A stretch of DNA of 64,000 nucleotides, from contig OZ024826.1 in the NCBI GenBank assembly GCA_964016985.1, forward strand, positions 7,861,855-7,925,854, in the 5' to 3' direction. Of this stretch, positions 56,661 to 64,000 are shown piece after piece. The notes beneath the pieces were generated by a model. That model was given only the letters and a program-made list of their open reading frames with translations, ran no database searches and was not told the DNA's origin. Each line of letters starts with the position of its first letter. Position 1 is the first letter of the stretch. The DNA is from Anodontia alba (lineage: Eukaryota; Mollusca; Bivalvia; Lucinida; Lucinidae). The translations under genes and the position numbers were made by a program.

Positions 56661-56899
56661 GTCTGTAAGCCACCTTACCAGACAACAAGTTAATGACATT
56701 TTTTTTGTTTTATTTTTCTCAGAACATAGGACAAGTTTTTCATTAAAATTCCTCCAGCTGTCTCTTAGAACTATTTTTTTTTATTTTAGTATAAAAAAAC
56801 AATGGTTTGTCACCTGTCTGGCTTTCACATGGAAGTCATGTGATCATGACTGTGTGGAAGTCTGAGTAAAATTGCCCCAAAACAAAAGGAACTGTAGCT

Positions 56900-57274
56900 G
56901 CTCACTAGTAAAGGTACCCTCTCTATTAGAGATTAAAATCAGCATGGCTATGGTTGAGAGACAACTCTCAAACTTCTGAGCCCTAAATTCTAAACTGGAC
57001 CAGGTGATTTTTAACAATAGATAAAAATGTTAAACTTTAATACCCTGCTATTGTCACAGGCAGATAACTCTGTAAAAATTTGACTAAATTTGCTGACATT
57101 AGCAATCCCAAACCAGATCTCCACAATATCAATGCACATACCAAGTTTGGCGAAAATCCATTGATGTTTACTCAAGTAACGAGAAACGGACGGACGGATG
57201 GCGGCCGGACGGACTCACGGACGTTCAACGTGAAACCATAATACCCGGCCACTATGGTGAGGCAGGGTATAAAA
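56900..57274 (+). mobile_element. Helitron-like 3' end
   Basis: GAAACGGACGGACGGATGGC, CACGGACGTTCAACGTGAAA and hairpin ATACCCGGCC..GGCAGGGTATAAAAA. The 5' limit is unclear. Confidence 0.5.
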
Positions 57275-57335
57275 ACTCAAATAAATCATGAGTGCACATA
57301 CATTTTCTTAGTTCAATCATAGTCATTAGTGGCAT

Positions 57336-57535
57336 TTAACCATTGTCATGCTGAATAAATTAAATGCCTTACCCACTTCTTAGTTTCAGCATATCAGATT
57401 ACTTTGTCCAGGTTGTTCATACAAATTCACATACTTGATGACAAACAGTGTAGATCCAGATCAGAAGCCAACTGACCTGGATCTACACTGTTTGTAAAGG
57501 CAGGGCATATCAGGGTTCAGCAGGACCAGGGTTAA
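57336..57535. mobile_element. TTAA-flanked MITE, hairpin half deleted
   Basis: TTAACCATTGTCATGCTGAA to GCAGGACCAGGGTTAA, TTAA both sides. The centre is GATCAGAAGCCAACTGACCT, with the left TTGGCTTCT missing. Confidence 0.82.
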
Positions 57536-57647
57536 TACATAGTTCATCATAACGTGACAAAAGACATGATAATTTCAGATAGTTTTGCACCAAAGCATAC
57601 CTTATGGGTACTCATCAGAATGGTACATGTATCACCAAAACAATTAC

Positions 57648-57860
57648 CATATTTACCCTAAGTATTCAGACACCTCAACTCCTTATCATATATGTTCTAA
57701 AATTTGAACCAGTACAATTCACTACCCGATGTTGTGTCTAAAAATTGCTGGATGAGTGGCAAACAGTGTAGACCCAGATGAGACACCGCGTTCTGCGGCG
57801 TCTCATCTGGGTCTATACTGTTTGCTCAGGCCTGTCTGTCCTAATATATATGGTAAATAC
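57648..57860. mobile_element. TTTACCC foldback MITE, best copy
   Basis: TA then CCATATTTACCCTAAGTATT at the left; ATATATGGTAAATACAG then TA at the right. The core is a long hairpin, GCAAACAGTGTAGACCCAGA to GGGTCTATACTGTTTGC, around GACACCGCGTTCTGCGGCGTC. It suggests a TA target. Confidence 0.8.
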
Positions 57861-58220
57861 AGTAATAAATACCCACATTTGGTTCAAAAATAACAAAAAA
57901 TACCTTCTGAAAAAAAACTCCCTCTATTTGGACATATAATTCATATAACATCAATATATATACAGGTATTTTTGTGGTGCAGTTATGTCAGGGAATGCAT
58001 ACACTTTCAGGGAAGTTAACTAACAAAATTTAAGGGTTTGTCTCCCATCAGAAAAGGGGGTCTACACATGGTAAAGTAGAATTTGATCAAAGGGAAGAAA
58101 TTTCATTCCTGGTAGAGTAGACCCAATTCTTTCCTTTCAGGACTGAACCTTTACAAAAGGGGTTTGGTATGCAAGAAAGCAAACAGGAATAAAAAAAAAA
58201 AAAATGCAGAAATCTACCAA

Positions 58221-58700
58221 CAGTGTGGGGAATCCACATGACCAAATGATCAGGTACACGGAGTGTTACTATTTTTAGCTCCGCATAAGGTAGGAGTTTT
58301 TAGAATATCTCTATTAATACCGAATGGAATTTGTTCAAATAAAGCGCAGAGTACGCGGAAAATCAAGCTCTTTCTGGTGGTGTAAGCGCTATTCTGCCAT
58401 CTGAACTAATTCTCGAGAACATTCGAAGAATGTTTTTGCTGTCAATCTGGGCTACCGGGACAATGTATATGAATTTTGATGAAAAACATTCTCCGAATGT
58501 TCTCGAGAATCAAACTTGATTGCAGATAAGTACTTACACTACCAGAAAGAGCTTGATTTTCCACGTACTCTGCGCTTTATTTGAACAAATTCCATCAGGT
58601 ATAAATCGAGATATTCTAAAAAATCCTACCTGATGCGGAGCTAAAAATAGTAACAAACTCTGTGCACTTAGTCATTTGGTCACATGGATTCCCCACACTG
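58221..58700. mobile_element. 480-bp full-length palindrome with 5-bp duplication
   Basis: CAGTGTGGGGAATCCACATG at the left is inverted at the right end (..GATTCCCCACACTG). ACCAA flanks it on both sides (58216-58220, 58701-58705). Pairing continues almost to the centre: GAGCTTGATTTTCC, GCGCAGAGTACG, ATTCTCGAGAACATTC all occur as inverse pairs around CAATCTGGGCTACCGGGACA. No other copy is in the window. The superfamily is uncertain. Confidence 0.88.
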
Positions 58701-58791
58701 ACCAAGCGTATAGAGTCTCCTTAAATGAGAATTACAATGGCGTGTATCTCTGCTAATTTCAGGTATCAGACTCTAGAAAAAGAAATACAAA

Positions 58792-59005
58792 TTAACCCTT
58801 GTCATGCTGAATAAACTAAGATGCCGCACCCACTTCTAATTTTCAGCCAATCAGATTATTTGCTCCAGATTGTTGATATAAATTCATAAACTTAATGGCA
58901 AACAATGCAGATCCAGATCAGTTGGCTTCTTAAGAAGCCAACTGATCTGGATCTCCACTGTTTGTAAAGGCAGGGCATATCCGGGATCAGCAGGACCAGG
59001 GATAA
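58792..59005. mobile_element. TTAA-type MITE copy
   Basis: TTAACCCTTGTCATGCTGAA at the left, GCAGGACCAGGGATAA at the right; hairpin 58898-58965 centred on GGCTTCTTAAGAAGCC, a perfect palindrome. Confidence 0.84.
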
Positions 59006-59106
59006 ACACACAAGTTTACAACAAAACAAATGGCATGCAAAATGGGGTTTCTAATCACCCAAGAAGCTGAACAATTCAATGAGGGTTTATGGAATTCATT
59101 ATTCAG

Positions 59107-59283
59107 ACATAGCTCCATTTAGGGAATTTTGTCAACCAAAAAGTATTTTCTTATTTCTCCATGAAAGCATATGTTATCTTTAGAAGCACTTTGCCAAGGC
59201 ACTTCTATAGAGTACCCATAACTTGTTTTCATGGAGAAATTAGAAAAACACTATTCATTAGGATACCCTCTTATCTGCAGCTA
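59107..59283. repeat. AGCTCCAGATAAG foldback copy
   Basis: TAGCTCCATTTAGGGAATTT to CTCTTATCTGCAGCTA; core TTTAGAAGCACTTTGCCAAG. Confidence 0.72.
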
Positions 59284-59349
59284 TGATTCAGAAATGGAAT
59301 CTGTAAAATATGGAAACTCTAACCAGACTGTTTAGGGAACAAACTCTGG

Positions 59350-59552
59350 TATATACATAACTCCAGATAAGGTGCTTTTTTCAATCAAAAAGTACTGATA
59401 TTTTTTTCTTATTTCTCCACAAAAAATATGTTGCACGGTACTCATTTGAAGTGCCTCACCGAGATACTTATAATGAGTACCACAACATATTTTTTTGTGG
59501 AGAAATAAGAAAAATATAATATGCAGATGCACCCTCGTATCTGGAGCTATAA
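59350..59552. repeat. AGCTCCAGATAAG foldback, well preserved
   Basis: TAACTCCAGATAAGGTGCTT to CGTATCTGGAGCTA; arms TTCTTATTTCTCCACAAAAA and TTTTTGTGGAGAAATAAGAA. Confidence 0.82.
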
Positions 59553-59685
59553 TGTGTATATAAGGTGAATGGATACAATTTCGATGTGTATATACAGTGA
59601 ATGAATACAATTTCAAAAAGAGAGCACCTTTACTGTAAACTTTTGTCTCCCTTTTCGAAAGGAGACAGCTTCAGTGGATTAATTG

Positions 59686-59979
59686 ATTTGTTTAACGGCC
59701 GAGTCAACACTATTAAGGTCATGACGAGCGAGTCAGTTTACCTAAACACACTTTTCCTGGGCAGGCTTAGTCCTATAAGCAGTTGACCAGTACTTAGGCA
59801 GGCTTAGTCCTATAAGCGGTTAACCAGTATTTATGCGCATTCTTTTGCCAGACACTACTGAAAACTGCCCTTCTTGAATCAGCAGAAGAGAGAATGTTGC
59901 CCGGACTGTGTGGGCATTGACCCAGCGACCTCCTGATCACAAGTTGGATGTACATCCTACTGAGCCACTGAGCCCGGCT
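59686..59979 (-). mobile_element. SINE family 1 with internal duplication
   Basis: GCAGGCTTAGTCCTATAAGC occurs twice (59761, 59797). The head at the right reads GCCGGGCTCAGTGGCTCAGT on the minus strand; the B box is mutated. Confidence 0.78.
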
Positions 59980-60080
59980 TCTAGCTCCATTGGAAGATAA
60001 CCTGGTATATGTGAATCACTTCTCAACGGATGATACTTGCAAAGAAAATAATTTGCCCTCAGTCAGAGGAATTTCTTTCT

Positions 60081-60271
60081 TTAACCCTTGTCATGCTGAA
60101 TAAATTAAGATGCCATGCCCATTGCCAATTTTTAGCCAATCAAATTACTTGATCCAGGTTTTTGATACAAATTCACACTTAAGAAGCTAACTGATCTGGA
60201 TCTATGCTGTTTGCAAAGGCCGTATAGGAAGAAAGGCAGGACATATCCGGGATCTGCAGGACAAAGGTTAA
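60081..60271. mobile_element. TTAA-flanked MITE, left core deleted
   Basis: TTAACCCTTGTCATGCTGAA to GCAGGACAAAGGTTAA; only the right arm of the hairpin (AAGCTAACTGATCTGGATCT) remains. Confidence 0.8.
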
Positions 60272-60469
60272 AAGTAGCCTCTTTTCAGAAGGGCTTAATA
60301 CTTTAAGGTCAGAGTAATCTGCCTGGGAACTGTACCCATCCACCTTAAAATATTTTCACTGGACATCAGATCCAAATAATAAACCACCACCACAACATGC
60401 ACTTCCATACTACAAAACAATAATTAAAACAACAGTAAATGGTTTCTACTACTAAAGGGCCACCTGTAA

Positions 60470-60615
60470 AAGTTAGCTAATGGAATTTTAAAATATATTC
60501 TCCTTTTTTCAGAGAATAAAGCATCAGACATTTCAAATGAATCATCTCCTAAGACTATTCACATGAAATTCAAAATTGTCCCCTTTAACGTCATCCGCTA
60601 CAATTCTGAACGGTA
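60470..60615. repeat. Foldback fragment, CAGACATTTCAAATGAAT core
   Basis: CCTTTTTTCAGAGAATAAAG and TCATCCGCTACAATTCTGAA relate it to the 3801-4222 family. Confidence 0.5.
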
Positions 60616-61126
60616 TTTTCAATTCAAACTTCTCAGTAGGGCAGCAAACTGCATAGATGAACATGCTGATCTGGGTCTTCAATGAGAGCACATGTCTGTA
60701 AGGTACCGTTTTTGAGGCTAGGGCTCCTATTTCCCTATGATGCTGCTCTAACATCATAAACTCAGTGTCATGATGACAACAGAAAGAACCACAAAATTTT
60801 GTTATTTCTCTAGAAAAAAAACAAACATATGCTACATTGGGAAAAGACCCTTATGCCATATACAAACAGTGAAGGTCCAGATGAACGTGTGCATCCATGC
60901 AGTCTGTTCTGGACATTCTCTGTTTGTCGACATACACGTATATCACAGTATCCACTGATTCTGTAAGCGGATCAGGGCCTGCACTGTCCACAAATTGTAT
61001 AAGGCCCTTTTTGTGCATTGTGCAGCATATGTTATGGTATTTATCACAGAGTTTGAAATGATCCATTGAACTAATTTTGTGATGTGTTTAAAATGAGATA
61101 AAACTGAAAGACAAACAGTGTTGATA

Positions 61127-61340
61127 TTTAGCCCTTCTCTTGCTGAACATGACATGCCCTGTTTTAGCAAACAGTCTAGATCCAGATCAGTTGGCTTCTG
61201 AAGAAGCCAACTGATCTGGATCTGCACTGTTTGTCATTAAATATGTGAATTTCTGTCAGAAACCCAGATCAAGTAATCTGATTGGCTGGAAATTAGAAGT
61301 GGGCGTGGCATCTTAATTTATTCAGCATGACAAGGGTTAA
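61127..61340. mobile_element. TTAA-type MITE copy
   Basis: TTTAGCCCTTCTCTTGCTGA to GCATGACAAGGGTTAA; hairpin 61167-61234 around GGCTTCTGAAGAAGCC. Confidence 0.82.
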
Positions 61341-61426
61341 CATGCTGCGTAGTGAGACTTTTGTAACAAGGAAGGTGCAGTATTTCTAAATGAGTTCCAG
61401 TATCAAAAGATTACATTAATCAAATA

Positions 61427-61646
61427 CACTACAACCTCTTTATAACACTATTGTTGGGGTCCATAGCATAAACCATGTTAGTTAAACAACCATGTTATAT
61501 CCAAACAAAAATGTATACATTATATTGAAAAATGACCATTTATGGTCATTTTTCAATATAATCTATACATTTTTGGGATCCATCTTTGAACCGTGTTATA
61601 TCCAAAACCCTGTTATAACTAACCGTGTTATAAAGAGGCTGAAGTG
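61427..61646. mobile_element. 220-bp TA-flanked MITE, copy 2
   Basis: CACTACAACCTCTTTATAAC to GTTATAAAGAGGCTGAAGTG, TA at 61425-61426 and 61647-61648; the inverse orientation of 3952-4171, same length. Confidence 0.87.
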
Positions 61647-61711
61647 TATTGGAACATGCACTAAAATGAAATTCAGATCAGAAATAGAAATGTTTGCATG
61701 AATAAGATTAA

Positions 61712-61860
61712 CGCTTACAAAATGCTTAGCACTTTGGCTAAAGATTTCAGCAGATGACACTTTGAAATATTTTTTCATTATTTTCCCATCTTTATTGCAA
61801 ATTGTCTCCAATGGAGACAGTCTGGATGAAAATTAAAATCCTGTTTTCTGGGAAAAATAA
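61712..61860. repeat. Foldback left part, split by Helitron-like element
   Basis: CTTAGCACTTTGGCTAAAGA, GTCTCCAATGGAGACAGTCT and TTCTGGGAAAAATAAG. It continues at 63676-63725 with GTCAGCAATTCGTTGTCTGC. Confidence 0.7.
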
Positions 61861-63675
61861 GGACAAGGGGTCTATGGGCCATAATTCACTCACCTGATAA
61901 AAATAGGTATTGCGTATCTGCAAATGCCATGCAACTTCTTCTAATATTGCCACAGCAATACAGACACAAATTTTGATCATACTGTAAAAAGGTCAAAGGT
62001 CATCCTAGTATCATCATTTGAACAAACTTAGTAGCCTTTAAGACCCCAATGCTGTACACCAAGATTCAGCCTCTAAGCTTTCTTAGTTCTAAAGAAGATT
62101 TTTAAGTGTTTTACCATATATGGGCGCGGCAGCCATCTTGTTTAATGGCACAGAACCATTTGAACAAATTGTCAACATCCTTTCAACAGGAGGCCCCATG
62201 TGAAATCTGGTGAAAATTATTCAGGCTATTTCAGAGACCAAGACGTTTAAAGATGTCACAATTTTAGACATGTATACAGCCAAGGGGCAAGGGCAGATAA
62301 CCCCAACAAAAATTTCAGCCATTAGTCTTTAATGCATTTTGAGAAAATGACATTTCAACATTTATCTCAAATATATGGGGGGCACAAATTTGACCTTGCT
62401 GTAAAAAAAAGTCAAAGATCAACCAACGGCATTCATTTTAACAAACTTAGTAGACCCTGAGTCCCCGATGCTATATACCAAATTCAGCTTCAAAGCTTTC
62501 TTGGTTCTGGAGAAGACAATTTTAAGTACCATATGTGAGCTTGGTGGCCATCTTGCTCAATGGCATGGAACCATTCGAACAAAATGTCAATACCCTTTTT
62601 ACAGATGGCGCCATGTGAAATCTGGTGAAAACTGCTCAAGCAGTTTCAGAGAAGAAAATATATAAAAACTACACAATTTTATACATGTATATAGCCCAAG
62701 GGCAAGGGCAGATAATCCCGAGGGGACAAAATTTTGATTGTAACAAAAAAGTTTTACCACTTTAATCATACATTGTAAGTTTCAGCCAACAGTCTTTAAT
62801 ACATTTTGAGAAAATGACTTCTCAACATTTTCACCATGTAAATGTATGGGGATGCAAATTTGATCTTGCCATAAAAAGGTCAAAGGTCAACCTACCACCA
62901 TCATTGGAACAAACTTGGAAGACCTTGAATTCCCGATGCTATTACCAAGATGTCGCCTCATGGGTTCTTGATTCTGGAGAAGAAGATTTTTAAGTGTTTT
63001 TACCATATATGGGCATGGCGGCCAATTGTTCAATGGTGCTGAACCATTCGAAAAAATTGTCAATAACCTTTCGACAGAAGGCCCCACGTGAAAACTTGTT
63101 AAAATTGTTCAAGCAGTTTCAGAGAAGAAATTTAAAAATTGCACAATTTTATATACATATACAGCCCAGGGGCAAGGGCAGATAACCTGAAGGGGATAAA
63201 ATTTTTAATGTAACGAAAATGTTTTACTACTTTAATCATACATGGTAAGTTTCAGCCATTAGTCTTTAATGCATTTTGAGAAAAAGACTTTTCAACATTT
63301 TCCCCATATAAATGTATAGGGATGCAAATTTGATCTTGCCATAAAAAGGTCAAAGGTCAACCTGCAGTCATCATTTGAACAAACTTGGTATAATCTTCAA
63401 TGCTATATACCAAGATTCATCCCCAAAGCTTTCTCAGTTCTGGAGAAGAATATGTTTAAGTGTTTTTACCATTTATGGGCATGGTGGCCAGCTTGATTAA
63501 CTGATTATGACCGTTCGTACACATTTGCAATCCCCCTTTGACAGAAAGCTCCACATGAAGTTTTAAGAAAATTGGGCCAGGGGTTTAAGAGAAGTCATTC
63601 AAAGGTCTAAATGGATGATGGATGGGGAGTGATCATAATAACTCATCCTAAGCCTTTGGCTCAGGGGAGCTAAAA
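61861..63675 (+). mobile_element. Helitron-like element with ~420-470 bp units
   Basis: It starts GGACAAGGGGTCTATGGGCC and ends GGGGAGTGATCATAATAACT then CTCATCCTAAGC..GGGGAGCTAAAAA. Three to four long units each carry TAAGTTTCAGCCA..CATTTTGAGAAAATGAC..GGTCAAAGGTCAACC..ATATGGGCATGGCGGCCA. Confidence 0.78.
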
Positions 63676-63743
63676 ATGTCAGCAATTCGTTGTCTGCTGA
63701 ATTAGCCTACATAGTGGTAAAGGTTTATATAAGGTGGAATGTA

Positions 63744-63917
63744 TAGCTCCAGATAAGGGACTTTTTCACCCATTTTTTTTTTTTTTTTTTTTTTTTTCTT
63801 ATTCCTCTACAAAAACATATATTGTGGTACTCACTACTAATGAACACCAACAACATATGTTTTCCTGCAAAAATAACAAAATTATTATCTGGATACCCGT
63901 CTCTATCTGGAACTATA
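63744..63917. repeat. AGCTCCAGATAAG foldback, TA flanks
   Basis: TAGCTCCAGATAAGGGACTT to CTCTATCTGGAACTA, with a T run at 63773-63797 in the left arm. Confidence 0.8.
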
Positions 63918-63937
63918 TATATATATATATATATATG
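63916..63937. repeat. (AT)n microsatellite
   Basis: About eleven AT units beside the foldback end, roughly 50 bp from the first visible exon. Confidence 0.9.
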
Positions 63938-63982
63938 CAAAGTGCTATTGTTGGGATTTTATTGTTGTTTTGTAAAACATAC

Positions 63983-64000
63983 CTTGTTAGGTTGTGAGTA
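63983..64000 (-). CDS. SLC36A: SLC36 transporter, first visible exon (partial)
   Basis: Only 18 coding bases are inside the window. Read on the minus strand they give T-H-N-L-T plus two bases (AG), followed by a good donor, CAAG|GTATGT. The AG pairs with the G that opens the next exon to make Arg, so the phase fits. The residues sit just ahead of the first membrane segment, where family members have a short polar stretch. The exon continues past the right edge. Confidence 0.75.

Larger units (their letters stand above)
13805..64000 (-). other. SLC36A: Gene span: SLC36-family amino-acid transporter, 5' end beyond window
   Basis: Nine exons on the minus strand join in frame into about 410 residues ending at a TAG stop. 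SLC36 (PAT) proteins are membrane carriers of the AAAP superfamily that couple small neutral amino acids to protons at the plasma membrane or lysosome. The product keeps the family's key blocks in order: [72 protein letters not shown] and IPHLDLLISLIGALASS. Exon phases match at every junction. Introns from the 5' side are 7687, 7332, 7453, 6694, 5395, 1999, 11163 and 1239 bp, and nearly all of their sequence is mobile elements. The first ~50 residues (cytosolic tail, low conservation), the promoter and the 5' UTR lie beyond base 64000. The family is clear; which paralogue (A1-A4 or an invertebrate-specific one) cannot be told here. Confidence 0.93.

Overview
The window looks like eukaryotic animal DNA, most probably from a bivalve mollusc. 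This is inferred from three things: an intron-rich SLC36-type gene, tRNA-derived SINEs, and many Helitron-like elements with internal tandem arrays and a hairpin end of the form GTGAGCTAAAAA, which are typical of bivalve genomes. No bacterial operon, rRNA, functional tRNA or CRISPR array was seen. Species was not determined.

One protein-coding gene is well supported. It is on the minus strand and runs from beyond the right edge down to a stop codon at 13805-13807. Nine exons (63983->64000, 56205-56295, 48784-48872, 41238-41330, 34459-34543, 28788-29063, 26610-26788, 15268-15446, 13805-14028) join in frame with GT..AG introns. They give the last ~410 residues of a proton-coupled amino-acid transporter of the SLC36 (PAT) family. 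Only the N-terminal tail is missing. Its introns (about 1.2 to 11.2 kb) make up nearly all of 14-64 kb.

The rest is a dense, nested set of transposable elements, mostly small and non-coding. They include: (1) many foldback MITE families, several with TA target duplications (mariner-like) and one with TTAA (piggyBac-like); (2) Helitron-like elements with 145-470 bp tandem units; (3) two hAT-type elements of ~1.3 kb with 8-bp target duplications; (4) two SINE families, two copies having 13-15 bp target duplications; (5) a 3.65-kb element with perfect 24-bp terminal inverted repeats that splits a SINE; (6) a 480-bp near-complete palindrome flanked by a 5-bp duplication; and (7) a ~700-bp terminal-inverted-repeat element holding a paired-like HTH remnant of a transposase.

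Layout: 1-13.8 kb is intergenic (downstream of the gene) and repeat-rich. 13.8-15.4 kb holds the last two exons. 15.4-26.6 kb is an 11-kb intron with MITEs, a tandem array and hAT copy 1. 26.6-34.5 kb holds three exons and a Helitron-like cluster. 34.5-48.9 kb holds three exons and foldbacks. 49-56.3 kb holds a second Helitron-like copy, hAT copy 2 and one exon. 56.3-64 kb holds the 480-bp palindrome, a further Helitron-like element and the first visible exon. The most unusual pattern is that foldback families with unrelated ends share the same palindromic centre, as if hairpin cassettes move between terminal-repeat sets.
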